A stretch of DNA of 64,000 bases. It comes from Archilochus colubris. Lineage: Eukaryota > Chordata > Aves > Apodiformes > Trochilidae. Made by a program: the position numbers and the translations under genes. This document shows positions 48,321-60,410 of the stretch, in pieces (within the stretch, counting starts at the first letter, position 1; each line of letters begins with the position of its first letter). Where the stretch lies: contig CM041097.1 in NCBI GenBank assembly GCA_023079485.1, forward strand, positions 15,657,561-15,721,560, written 5' to 3'. The notes beneath the pieces are model-generated. The model did no database searches and was not told the DNA's origin. It worked only from the letters and a program-made list of their open reading frames with translations.

Positions 48321-49713
48321 AGCACTCCTCATAAAGGGGTGGAAGGAGGACCTGGGAAACTCCAGGCCCGTCAGCCTGACCTCAGTGCCTGGCAAGGTTA
48401 TGGAGCAGATCATCCTGGGGGAATCACACAGCACCTACAGGATGGGCAAGGGATCAGACCCAGCCAGCACGGGGTTAGGAAGGGCAGGTCCTGTCTGACC
48501 AACCTGATCTTTTATGATTGGGTGACCTGACTGGTGGATGAGGGGAAGGCTGTGGATGTGGTCTACCTGGACTTCAGCAAGGCATGTGACACCGTCTCCC
48601 ACAGCATCCTCCTGAAAAAGCTGTCAGCCCACAGCTTGGACAGGAGCACCCTGTGCTGGGTTAGGAACTGGCTGGAGGGCCGGGCCCAGAGAGTGGTGGT
48701 GAACGGGGCTGATCCAGTTGGTGGCTGGTCACTAGTGGTGTCCCCCAGGGATCAGTGTTGGGCCCAGTGCTGTTCAATATCTTTATAGATTATTTGGATG
48801 AGGGGATTGAGTCCATCATCAGCAAATTCTCAGACGACACTAAGCTGGGGCGAAAGTGTGGATCAGCTGGAAGGCAGGAGGGCTCTGCAGAGGGACCTGG
48901 ACAGACTGGAGAGTTGGGCTGATTCCAATGGGATGAAGTTCAACACGGCCAAGTGCCGGGTCCTGCACTTTGGCCACAACAACCCCATGGGGAGCTCCAG
49001 GCTGGGGACAGAGTAGCTGAGAGCAGCCAGACAGAAAGGGACCTGGGAGTCTGGATTGCCAGGAAGCTGAACAGGAGCCAGCAGTGTGCCCAGGTGGTCA
49101 AGAAGGCCAATGGCATCCTGGCCTGTATCAGGAACAGCGTGGCCAGCAGGTCCAAGGAAGGGATTCTGCCCCTGTACTCAGCCCTGGTGAGGCCACAGCT
49201 TGAGTACTGTGTCCAGTTCTGGGCCCCCCAGTTCAGGAAGGATATCGAGGTCCTGGAGCAGGTCCAAAGGAGGGCAACCAGGCTGGTGAAGGGACTCGAG
49301 CACAGATCCTATGAGGAGAGGCTGAGGGAGCTGGGGGTGTTCAGTCTGGAGAAGAGGAGGCTCAGGGGAGACCTCATCACTCTCTCCAACTCCCTGAAAG
49401 GAGTTTGGAGCCAGGGGGGGGTTGGGCTCTTTTCCCAGGCAACTCTCAGCAAGACAAGAGGGCACGGTCTCAAGTTGTGCCAGGGGAGGTTTGGGTTGGA
49501 TATTAGAAAGAATTTCTTTACGGAGAGGGTGATCAGACCTTGGAATGGGCTGCCCAGGGAAGTAGTGGATTCTCCATCCCTGGAGATATTTCAAAAGAGC
49601 CTGGATGTGGCACTCAGTGCCATGGGCTGGGAACTGCAGCAGTAGTGGATCAAGGGTTGGACTTGATGATCTCTGAGGTCCCTTCCAACCCAGCCAATTC
49701 TATGATTCTATGA
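48321..49713 (+). mobile_element. CR1 LINE, longest copy in the window
   Basis: The copy runs from within the reverse transcriptase domain of ORF2 to the 3' tail ending GAGGTCCCTTCCAACC and AATTCTATGATTCTATGA at 49713. About 1.39 kb of a roughly 4.5-kb element is present. The 5' boundary is approximate: similarity to CR1 fades upstream of AGCACTCCTCATAAAGG (48321). Same subfamily and orientation as the copy at 6805-7350. No target-site duplication is visible. Moderate divergence with several indels shows it is an old, inactive insertion. Confidence 0.95.
48336..49645 (+). pseudogene. CR1 ORF2 reverse transcriptase remnant
   Basis: This is part of an RNA-dependent DNA polymerase of a non-LTR element. 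In order it shows PGKVMEQI (motif 1), VVYLDFSKACDTV (motif A, with the catalytic Asp at 48570-48572 and Cys where Phe is usual), [15 protein letters not shown] (motif B) and KFSDDTKLG (motif C at 48827-48838, FSDD instead of the usual FADD). The C-terminal part, [13 protein letters not shown] to WNGLPREVV, follows. Lesions: a one-base loss in the G-run at 48417-48421, TGA at 48528-48530 (probably a decayed Arg codon), a base loss near 48711, an extra A at 48853-48855, TAG at 49014-49016 where Trp is expected, and a base loss near 49020. The last 230 codons are uninterrupted. It cannot make active enzyme. Confidence 0.93.
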
Positions 49714-52700
49714 AAATCGGGAATTCCAAGTTCCCTCAAAATCCAACAAAGGAGGGGAACATTTCCCAGTGAACAGATGGGAACAACTCCTCCCGGAACT
49801 GTGGGCTGGGTTTTCAGCTGGGCACTTGTAAAATACAGCTTGACCTTGTTCCTCCCAGTGTGCCTGTGCTCGTGTGAGCCACAGGTGCTTAATATGCATG
49901 GCCTAGATTATTCAAGTTTGAAACATAAAATAAAATGGCAACAGGGTAGACAAATCATGACAAATACTGATACTCATTGTAATCTCGTTCCTGGAAGTGT
50001 CTAGAGCCTTTTATGATAGCCAGGCATCTGAGAAAAGCAATTCATACTTAAAAGATTAGTTTTTTAAACTGCACACTCCAAATGAAAACCAGGTTAAGGG
50101 GAGAAATCATGGCTGGATGCCTCACTGAGACAGGGGTCAAGGCATATGAATATGGATTCAGTCTGAGGTTTGCAAAGATATTCTAGAGATGTAGCTCTTG
50201 GTTTCTATTAATTTCAAAAGCTGTTGATCACCCACAACCCATATGTGGCATTTTCCTTTGTGGGTAAATGCCACTTGAGTTAGCTAATATACAAAGATTA
50301 TTTTCTTTCATAAAGAGCTCCAGGTAGATAAAAAGAATAGTGTATTATCTTATAATAACTGGAATACCAGTTGTTTACTTCATTTAATGTTCAGTTTAAA
50401 ACCTACTGACTCTAAAGAAAAAAACCACCTTATCAGTTTCATACTTTTCCCTGTGAAAAACCCATCCTTCTTTGCCAAGGACCATGATAAATTCAATAGG
50501 GGATTTGCACTTTCTGGCTTAAAGTTGGAGTAAACAAAACAAACAAAAAAGCACACCAGTTTGCTGCAAATATTAGCTATGTCTTCTGCCACACTGAGAA
50601 ATGAGTAGTTTCCAGTTGTTTTGCACTGTGGAATGATTTCTCCCTGACACTGAATTTCTACCTGATAAGAAACATGAAACCAATCCCATAGAAATTAAAC
50701 ATTTTGCATTATTGGATGCACCGTTTCCTTCTAAAGCCTCACAGTTAAAATACAGGAAGTGAAAACTAAATGTCAGCTTTTCCAGAAGCACCTTTGCAGT
50801 TGGATTTTACCCTGGACAACTTCCAGTTCTGCAGCAGTGGGAAAGATTCAACCTGCAGTGAGTTAATCTTTCTAGGAGACTTTTAAACCCAAGAAAACTC
50901 CAGAAACAGGAAAGCTGAGTGGCCATGGTGCCCAGAGAGGGCGATGCTGAGGGAGAGCTTTGAGAGGGAGTTGGGCATAGGGATGGCAGCTGGGGATGAG
51001 GGTTTGTCTGCAACAAGAGGCTGCACTTGTAATAAAGCACAAGTTTGTGCTGCTGTCAACAGCCCATCCTCTTGGCTGCTCATCTGTTACCAGGTTTTGC
51101 ATTTCTCTGTAACCCTTTGCTTCAAGTACAGATGGTTTTTTGCAGTGCCTCTCGAGTGCAGCATGGACAGGAGACCTCTCCCTCCCTATTTTCCTTTACG
51201 CCAAAGCAAAACCCCAAGCAGGGAATTCAGAGAATGTTTTTTCTTCCAACTAAGGAAATCTCTGGGGCTTCTTCTAAAACACTTGCAAGTGACCCAGGCC
51301 TGCAATGTGCAGCATTTCACACCAGCTCAGCCCCATCACTGGAAAATGTGCCAGAAGCTCTGAGGCATGAGCTGGGGGTGCTGGGCTGGGTCATCACCCA
51401 TCACCTTCCATGCTGGAACGTGGCAGAGCCAAAGCAAAAAGCAAAGGAGGATTTCTCTATATAGGTGGGGTTTTTCTTTTTGGGTGCATCCAGAAGATAA
51501 ACTTAATGCTTGGTTGTTCCTTTTCTTGGGAGGATATTCATGGGGAGAGTTGTATCTGCCAAATCCCTGAAGAAAAAAGGGTACAGGCAGAAATGTAGCC
51601 ACACAGTTGGTGTATCTGTGAGACAAGGGTCACATTGCTGGGAGTGCTGGCTTGGCATGTGATGGAGGATGGGTTTTGGGATGCTGCTCTGCCCCATCCC
51701 CTTGTCCCTCGAAGTGGTCACTGCTATATTTTGCTGGGTTTACCTGAACATTGCCTGCCTGTTTCTCTGATGCACAGCTCCAAGATGGGTGTTAGGTTGG
51801 TTTCTGTGTTACAGAGATCAGGAATGGTTGTGGTGTCTCCTGACTGTCACTGCATCTGGGGCTTCTCCTTGGGTGGTCCATTCTGCAGCTTCGTTTCTGG
51901 GGCAGCCTGAGCTACCCTTGGAGAAATGCAGAGAGTATTGGCTAAAACAGTCCAAGGGATGGTTCAGAACCTTTGACCCCATCTGTTTAATTAATTTGTG
52001 GGAAAATAAATTTCTCCTCCTTCTATAAAAAAAATAAAATAAAATTCCAGTATTTCTAGATGAGAATTATCAATCCTGAAGCTGAAATCTCCAAAAATAA
52101 AGACAGTGCAGTGTAAATCTGCACTAATTTATTTGACTTAAGCCACAGGAAAACCAGCAGAATTTAGCTTCTATATAGATTTTTTGGGCCATATTAGTGA
52201 AGTACAGAAATAGATTTTAATTATTTTGAAAGGAGAAATGGTTAAGTTCAGAATTGATTGAAGTATTTGCTTTCTGGTAGGAACAAGGAGTCCTTCGAGG
52301 TCTCTTAGGCAAGCTTCAAAAACACCTAAAACTTGCATGATGGAAGCTTTGCTTTCAATTATTCATTTGTTTTCAATATCAGAAGGTCATACAACAGGCT
52401 GGGATGGGGAATGCAGCTGTCATTAAAAATTTACTTACCTTTTGTACTCCAATTAAACTTACAGATAATAGCAGATAAAAACAACCATACAATTGCTTTC
52501 CTGATGAAGGCACTGATTTATTGATACTGAACTTGGCTTCAGTGTACTTACACCAGGGATGAGTTTTCCTGCAGAGGTTTGCTTCCATTTTAGGAAGAAA
52601 ATAAATGACAGCTGTAAAAACAGCAGGATGGGATAATGTCCTTGATGAGGATTTTTCTTGGCATCTTGCAAGAAGACCATGACATGTCCCATTCTCTTTG

Positions 52701-52781
52701 AAGACACGGGCAGCTAATGCTGGTACCTGGAATTAGGGGTTCAGTCCCTTCCACTCCCTCTGCAGCCAGTGAAAAATGGAG

Positions 52782-52811
52782 GTGATGGGGATGCCCGTGA
52801 TGGGGATGGAA
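52782..52811 (+). repeat. 15-bp tandem duplication
   Basis: GTGATGGGGATGCCC is followed by GTGATGGGGATGGAA: two units, 13 of 15 positions identical. Confidence 0.75.
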
Positions 52812-55108
52812 GAACTTCCTTCAGAGTCCAAGCACTGTGATGTCCAAGCACAGAGATCTTGCCTGCTTTTCACGGGATCTGTGAATTTTACTACACTAAG
52901 AGCAAACTCTTGCCGGAGAAATCACCTCCCACTCAGTTTGCCAGACCTGTGGGTTGATGTTGCTACAGTTCATTGTGGTATCAGTGGGAACAAAGTTATC
53001 CAAAGGGTAAGTGCCTTTGGAAAGCCAGCCATGTAACTTTGGCATTTAAACAATGCCTCCTTTTAGAGAAGGAAGAGGAGATGCTGCAGTGAATCGATAT
53101 ATCCTGCTCAGATCTTGGACATATTGACTTACGGGCCAGCAGGACCTAGAACAACTGCAGAAGTAATCAGAATATGCAGCAATAATGCAACCTTTTGTTA
53201 TATGTGATCTAAAAAAGAAATGAGACCCAGTCTTGTGCACCAGCTTCTCCTGTCTGGGTCAGGGCTAGATTTACAATGTCTGTACTCAGCTACAGCCACC
53301 TCGTATATTCTTCGACAGCTATTCCAGAGCTGTTCTCATCCCTAATCACTGGTGGCTGAATACTCCATGTATTTGCAGAGGTGTGTGGACACATTAAAAG
53401 TGTTTCTAATGTGGACAAATAGAAAAAAACCAATCAAACCCCCAAACCTCACTAAAGACAGCATTTGGAAGTTACTGTAAAATAAAATGTCATGACTGAT
53501 GAAGTAGGATCAAGAGGTGTGTAGAAATGAAAGAAGGGATTCGGTGTTATATGAATGTCTTAAGGGTCAGAATTTCCCAGGAAAGCCCAGCAGTTCTAAA
53601 TGGGAATGGATCAGACCACAGATAGCTGAACTTTCATCCCTGAGGCTCTCTTCTATGTGGTGCTCCACCTCTTGTTGTGATATTGGTTTTCTCCCTCTCA
53701 AAACTACATGTAAGCTTATCAGTAACATTAGGGATTGATCTTGAATGCTGGATCAAAGGGATAATTTTACTGTGAGATTTCTTGCTAGTGAGCTCAGACT
53801 TCTGCAGAGCAGTTACCCCCCACCTAAAGCCCCTGCTCTGCAAGGGAATTCATTACATGTGTGGTGTAACAAAAAAAAATAATTTTGAGAGCAGATTTGC
53901 TGGCATTATAGGCAATAAATGCCAGGCAACGTGTTACTATTGGAAGCCAGAAGCCAGGCAGATGGGGGTAAGAATTAAGCAGGTAACAAGGTCCCAAGAG
54001 TTTGGTGGGTTATGTCATTCTTACCGTACTAAACTTTCATCCCCCTTTTTAATGCTCCTCCAGTGTGCTCTTTAGCAGCTTTGAGTTTCATGAAACATCA
54101 AAGAAGTTATCTTCATGGTGCTTTCAGAAAGACTGATGGTACAGCCTTGCTTTCATCACATTGTCACCTTGTCCAAAGTGGCTGAATTGCAATAAATTCA
54201 AGCTCTTGTTTGACCGAGGAAAGTCACAGATGTATGTACACTTCTGGGAGAAAAACTGCTATAAGCCTGTAAAATGACTGAGATGGATGAGGAGGGCTTA
54301 GGTTTGAACTAATCTTTAGGTCTTCCTCATGCCTTTAAGACTGACTGATATGACTATGTGCAATGAGTAAGGACATTGGGTCTAAATGATGAAAACAGCT
54401 GCAGCACAGAGTGGCTCTTAAATCTTCCCTGGATGCCTCCATGTGCCTGTATCAGTCAGCTCTGTCCTCCTGCTCAGCATCCAGCTCAGGGCCCTGGTCG
54501 GCAAAGCTTAGCAAACTATTTGAGTGGAATTTGATGAGAGTTTTCAGCCAAGGTGTTGGATAAGGTGACTCTTGTAAAGATTTAAAGTGCCTGGTTAGAA
54601 GTTTTTTTGACCAAGAAATGTCACCGTGTCACTTGCTATTTTGGGCCATTTTGAGTCTTCATTTTAATATATTTCATAAATGTTGATGCCCAAACTAAAC
54701 AGGCTCTTCCCAAATTGCCATTTCAAGAATCCCAGGGAGAGTGTTATTATAGCCACTGTGAAAACCTTAAACTGGCAAGAATGAGGTTTAAGAAACATGA
54801 TCTCTGATCAAAGAAAAGATCCAAACCACAGTTGAGATGAAGTCTGAGAAGATCTAATTTTGAGATATCTCTTTGCCAGGACACCTGAATGTCCTCATTG
54901 AGCTGAGGAGTGGTTTCTGTGGAAGATGGCTGGGATTGCCATTTTGTTTCCAAGGGAGGTTTTCAGATTTTTCGGTGCAAATCACTGCCTCACAAACTCA
55001 TAAGGTCCATGGAACCCCCTACACTAAGGGACCTTCATCAGAGAGCTGCAACTGAGAGACTGATGTGGTTTCAGGCAGTATTTTCTCAGAAAGGAGAGAA
55101 ATTTGGTC

Positions 55109-55134
55109 ATTGATACTATATCAATAGTATCAAT
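55109..55134. repeat. 11-bp hairpin, AT-rich
   Basis: ATTGATACTAT - ATCA - ATAGTATCAAT: a perfect 11-bp stem with a 4-nt loop, followed by further TATCAAT words to 55144. It could be a slippage product of a TATCAATA-type simple repeat. Confidence 0.9.
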
Positions 55135-57160
55135 AATATCAATTGATTCTTAAACCTCATAAGCAAGAGAAGTTTAAGGATCCTCCTCATGCAGTTAAAA
55201 TTTTTCTCCGAGTTTTCTGAAATGAAAACAAATTCTGTACAGTGTTATTTCTTTTCTTTTGACTGATAAGTGTTGTACTAAGGAGAATATTTTGGTATCC
55301 ACAGAATATTTACCATACAGAAAGGATTTCAAAGCTAGCATCATTTCTTCTTCACAGAAGCAGCCTGAGACCTATGCACTTACCTGTTAAGATAAAAAAG
55401 ATGAGCAGTTTTGGGTTTCCTCCACTGGATTTTGGTGAGGTGAAGAGCTAAAAACTACCTTTAAGGCGAGGACAGTTACAGAATATGGCAGCTTAGAAGC
55501 ATAAGTGCTAGAAGGTAATTGAATGGGTATAATTACATTTTTAAAAAGACCCTTTATCTTATTGCAATGTTGATATTAGTGTTTTTTTTCCCCTTTCTGG
55601 GAGGCAATGTCCCACTAAACTGATATCAGGGTGATTAGATAAATACTACTCTTGCATGTATTCTGCTTTAGTGGCTTCTGTGTGTACATTTTTAATGATT
55701 GAATTCTCCTCCCTATTAGAAAACACCCTTTTAAACTTTAGCTAATATAAAAGGGCACAGAAAAAATATCCTATGCTTGGGAAATACAGTTAAAATTATT
55801 TGGAATGCTGGAATTTATCAGAGTGAACAGATCTAAATAGATAGTGTGAAGGAAAACCTTTCCCATAGAAAAATGGAAAAAGGTTCTGCTGGACAAAAAA
55901 AATTCAGAGGTGTCTTGTTTACATTTAGTGATCTGTAATTTTTCTTGTGTATCTGGATGGGATCAGGCTTCAAATTTTTGGCTTCAGTATTTCATTATGT
56001 ATGACTTCGATCAGAGAAGAAAGATCATCAGCAGCAGATCTTCTGCAGAGGGGTTCCTGGTGGTCAAGCATGGGACCACCATCCAAACCCCAAGAGCACT
56101 TTGTGTGTAGGTAGAGAAGAGCACAAGGAGGTGATCATTATGAAACCATCTTTCAGTCCTTCCCCACCTACTCCCCGCCCATGCATTCAGAATAACTCTG
56201 TTCTCACGTGAAAGAGAACAGGAATATGGGGAGCTGATACCAAGTTTCACAGTCTTTTTTGCTGCTATTGTGGCTGTCTAGTTACTGTTTGAACAGGAAG
56301 GTGTTTAATCAAAGCAAGGCAAAAGGCAGAGAAACGAGGTGGTGTTTTCCAGATTTTTTTTTCCAGGCTGATTAGAGTGTTTCTTTCTCAGGATGGAGCA
56401 GACAATACAAAGCATGTGATAACATGCTCAAGATATGCCTCAAATCCCCACCAGCAGCCCTGGGAATGAATGGCACATTTCCTATCACAGCTTTCACAAT
56501 CTGAGGCTGATAAGAAATGTCTACTGCAGACATGGTTGTGTGAGATCCTGGAGTACACCTTTGCAAAACCTCCATCTTCTCTCAGGCACCAAAACCATAA
56601 GCAGCTCAGGGAGAGGAAGAAGTTCCCTCTGAGTGCTCAGCTTGTAAATTTGCTGGTTTATTAAGTGTATTTTTCATATCAGATGGTTATATTCTCCACT
56701 TCATATGATGTGAGGAGGACAGGAAGAACTAGGATCTTTTCCCTTATGTTTTGATCCAAAGAAATGAAATATTTGCTCTCCAAGTGGGTACAATGTCCTT
56801 TTTGTGCTTTAAAATTTGATTGACACTGGCAAAAGGGACATACTATGCACATAGCACATACCCTGCTCGATGTGTGAGCTGAAGCTGTTAATCTCACCCA
56901 TTTCCTCTGCTCAGCACCGGGTGCCAAGATGTTCAGAAATAGCTAAGGACTTGGGATGCCTTAACTATTGGGTGTCCATCTCAAGAAACTTCTAAAGGTC
57001 TTGGTTTTCAGAAAGCTTTGAATAGGCATGCTCTGAAAATCTGGCTTGTGTAATGTATGTCTGCAAGTGGACTAAATCATTGCAGGGCTTTGTGGAGCAG
57101 ATAGTCTGATAGGTGCAGGCTGGGCTTGGTGGGGCACCACTGACATCCTAAGGTGGTTTT

Positions 57161-57805
57161 TCATAGAATCATAGAATCATAGAATTAGCCGGGTTGGAAG
57201 GGACCTCAGAGATCATCTAGTCCAACCCTTGACCCACCGGAGCAGTTGCTAGACCATGGCACTGAGTGCCACATCCAGTCTTTTTAAATGTCTCCAGGGA
57301 CGGAGAATCTACCACCTCCCCGGGCAGTCCATTCCATAGCCTAATCACCCTCTCCGTGAAGAAATTCTTTCTAATATCTAACCTAAACCTCCCCTGGCAC
57401 AACTTAAGACTGTGTCCTCTTGTCTTGTTGAAGGTCGTCTGTGAAAAGAGTCCAGTTCCCACCTCGCTACAGCCTCCTTTCAGGTAGTTGTAGACAGCAA
57501 TGAGGTCTCCCCTGAGCCTCCTCTTCTTCAGGCTGAACAGCCCCAGCTCTCTCAGCCTCTCCTCATAGGGCCTGTGCTCGAGTCCCTTCACCAGCCTGGT
57601 TGCCCTCCTTTGGACCTGTTCCAGGACCTCTACATCCTTCTTAAACTGAGGGGCCCAGAACTGGACACAGTACTCGAGGTGTGGCCTAACCAGCGCTGAG
57701 TACAGGGGAAGAATCACCTCCCTGGACCTGCTGGTGACGCTGTTTCTGATACAGCCCAGGATGCCATTGGCCTTCTTGGCCACCTGGGCACACTGCTCTG
57801 CCACT
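57161..57805 (-). mobile_element. CR1 LINE, minus orientation, different subfamily
   Basis: On the + strand it starts with three TCATAGAATC-type octamers, then GGTTGGAAGGGACCTCAGAG and ATCATCTAGTCCAACCC, the reverse complement of a CR1 3' end. It extends through the ORF2 C-terminus to about 57805. It differs from the 6805 and 48321 copies in tail sequence (three octamers) and in the stretch TAACCTAAACCTCCCCTGG, so it is a separate subfamily. It is 0.65 kb and 5'-truncated. No clear target-site duplication. Confidence 0.95.
57217..57805 (-). pseudogene. CR1 ORF2 C-terminal fragment, nearly open
   Basis: Read on the minus strand it gives [59 protein letters not shown] and [19 protein letters not shown] in one frame for about 180 codons. 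The frame is then lost near 57276-57285, where AAAAAGACTGG appears to have lost two bases relative to the expected KKRLDV coding. It lacks the catalytic motifs entirely. The intactness of this frame reflects modest age rather than function. Confidence 0.92.
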
Positions 57806-57935
57806 CCGAAGACATCAGGGTAGGACTGCAACTGTTACCTGCCTGCCTTTCCCCCAGACTTATACTTGGATGGCAGATCAAAAGGCAAATTTCCCCCTTG
57901 GGATAAAATTTGTGATCTTTAAATGTAAAACAATG

Positions 57936-57953
57936 AAAAAAAAAAAAAAAAAA
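57936..57953 (+). repeat. Poly-A run (18 nt)
   Basis: Eighteen A, about 130 bp beyond the inner end of the minus-strand CR1. It is not the CR1 tail, because CR1 ends in octamers rather than poly-A. Confidence 0.95.
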
Positions 57954-58138
57954 TGAACCTTCCTGGGGTATCCTAATACTGTGCTCAGTAGGATTCCAAA
58001 CAGGTATGGCAAGGCTGTGATCAGCCTTCATGGTGTAAGTTTTAGAGTGATGGATTTGCTGTGTATTAAATTTGCAGACATCAAGTTTAATAGAAATGTC
58101 AAATTCACTGGTCTTCCCCAACAATAGTTCCATTCCTG

Positions 58139-58187
58139 TCCTATCCTATCCTATCCTATCCTATCCTATCCTATCCTATCCTATCCC
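58139..58187 (+). repeat. Pentanucleotide microsatellite (CTATC)n
   Basis: Nine exact CTATC units at 58141-58185 with partial units on both sides. No interruptions, so it is probably length-polymorphic. In one frame it translates as a repeated LSYPI, which is not a protein feature. Confidence 0.98.
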
Positions 58188-60305
58188 TGTTCTCATCCCT
58201 ACAGTCTCACCACACCTTCTAGAAATGCTGCTTGGACACATTTCACAGATGAACTCTAAGGTCAAAACATCAAAGAATAAACAATAGATGGAACAGAACA
58301 GCAGGTACCAGCTTGTCTTAGTGGTACGAAGCTGAGTAATACCTGAGTAAACACAGCAAAAGCAGCTATTGACAAATCAGCCATTCGGGAACCCAGTGAC
58401 CTCTGAAAGGCTGGAATCCTGCCAAAGTCCAGCAGTGGCAAAGAATATGATGAGCCACATATGTTTGAGGGTGAAAATGTGGGGAGAGAGATAAATTACA
58501 TCCTGGATGCTGCAGTGTCCTACAGCTAACACCTCTGCAATGGCCAGTGGGGTGTTCGCAGCATTCAGTTACACACACTTCATCTGAGGAACAAACCAGT
58601 TTTCATCTCTCTGCTTCCAAAGCTGCTTTCATTCTTTATAAAAATAATATAACACAAAAGAATAAAATCTGCTCTTCAGGATGTCTGCAGCCAGCTTGGT
58701 AGGTTCAAAAGAGAATCCTTCACACCTTTTGGCTTTCAATAAATCACTGTTTTGTGCAGAGAAGAAAAGCAGTGTAGGCTCTTTTTCTTCCTTTGAGGAA
58801 GCAGCCCTGTGCAATAGCTCCCAGCTATGTAAATGCTGTGGTCACCAGGCAAACACATTTCTCAGCTGGGCAGGTGCCTGGCATATTTTCTTCAGTCTCG
58901 GGGACCGCAGGGATAGGGTTTGTCCATTCTGCATGATTTGGAATTGCCAGACTATGAATCCTTTGCAAACTCTTTGTGCAGGCAGAGAAAGGATGCTTGT
59001 CCATGCAAATAAGCACTGTTGGTTTGGCTTACAGAGGCAGGCAGCTCAGCTTCATGATCTCATGTAACATGAAGGCCTTGAATTTTTCTTTTCCATATCC
59101 TATTTCCAGTCTTTCCACCGCCCTCCTCCCCCTGATGGCTGTCTCACAGGTAGGGTTACTGGGGGAAAGTTGGGGGTGCTGGTTACCTCCTGCCTTTGCA
59201 GGGCTCCCAGCCTGGTGATGTGCTGCCTGTAGCAATTGCTCCTGTGAGTATTGAATGGCTGCAACACGAGCTGGGTCTCCTCCTGACAGCGATGGATGAG
59301 GGGAGTAATCTGAAATGTTAGAAGATGCAGAGGTCCTACATGCATTTCTCAGGGAATAAGACCTGTTGGTTGTTGTTGTTTTGTTGTGTTCTTTCTTTTT
59401 TTTTTTTTAATCTCCATCCCTTTCTTCAGTGAGAAAAAGCTTCTCTATTTAGAAAAGCAAATTTTTGGTCATGGGAAGATGCATGGCATGATGATGATGG
59501 TAGTGGTTATGAATAAGGCTCTTGGTAGGGAGAACTATGAAAAGGGGAGGAGGTTTCTGAAAGACAATTTCATGACCTCCCCTGTGCCAAGACAAACTGA
59601 AAGAACAAGTCATGCTTATGCTTTATGCAGACCACATGCCACCAGTTTTTTTTCTGCAATGCAGCCAAAACCTTCCATTGGTTGCAAGGAGGTGTGAGGA
59701 TAACACATTTTACCCATACCGACAGTTCACATCCAGAGCAAAGCACAGATACCTTTTAAAGCAACTCTCTAAGGATTTATTAAACACCTGCTCTTTCTCC
59801 CTGCTTGATCTTTGGCTGCTCAGCCATTGGGGCTGCTTTTAAACACAATACCAGATATTTAAAAAAAAAACACACCACCTCAGTCCTCCACTAAATGAGA
59901 AAAATCTCTTTCTTTTAAAACCCAGGATATTTGTTCTCCTGCACTTGTGCAACCATGTGGCTGCTTCTCTCCATCTCACTTCTGGCCAGCTGCAGTTTAC
60001 TTTCTCTGCTGGAGTTGGGTTGAAGGGTGTCTCTTCAGTGAGATGTTTTAAAACCCTGATTTGCAAGCCCACAGCTAAAAGCTTTTCTTCCTCCTCTTTC
60101 TTCCTCCCCTCGTGGTGAGTGTCCTGGGGAGCCCTGTGTCCTCTTTCACAGCTTAGCTGTGGCTGCATGGCTGCTAATCTCATCTTCTCGCCCTCCTGGG
60201 GGGTTAAAACATTTGACCTGTGACCTTCAGCTGATCCGAAACCTCCATCAATCCTTCTGAAAACTTTTACTGGAATCAGGGCTTCCAAATGACCCTTTGC
60301 ATGGT

Positions 60306-60410
60306 TCCTAAAAGGAAAAGAAAAAAAAAAACCACCAAAATGCAACCGAAAAGAAAAACCACCCCAAAAAGCAACCCACTGAAAAAAAACCCCAAAGAAA
60401 ACAAAAACCA
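60306..60410 (+). repeat. A/C-rich low-complexity with a 26-bp duplication
   Basis: A-rich sequence with ACC words. Within it AAAACCACCAAAATGCAACC (60327-60346) and AAAAACCACCCCAAAAAGCA (60353-60372) appear to be two diverged copies of a unit of about 26 bp. Confidence 0.7.

Larger units (their letters stand above)
49714..57160. other. AT-rich unique non-coding DNA, about 7.4 kb
   Basis: No gene recognised. The longest frames are 139 codons (50944-51363 and 51045-51464, overlapping each other in different frames) and without resemblance to known proteins. AT content is visibly higher than around 10-20 kb. Local items are a 15-bp tandem duplication at 52782-52811 and an 11-bp hairpin at 55109-55134. 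The block has no recognisable CR1, which is compatible with selective constraint but does not show it. Confidence 0.55.

Noticed and set aside
51045..51464. Pair of overlapping 139-codon frames near 51 kb
   Set aside because: Same length in two phases of one strand, no domain, no splice context; chance frames.
56058..56081. TGGTGGTC / GACCACCA hairpin with 8-nt loop
   Set aside because: An 8-bp stem without extension is not notable at this scale.
57936..57953. Poly-A run as the tail of a processed pseudogene
   Set aside because: The sequence upstream is CR1 on the other strand and then unrecognised DNA, with no gene-like body.
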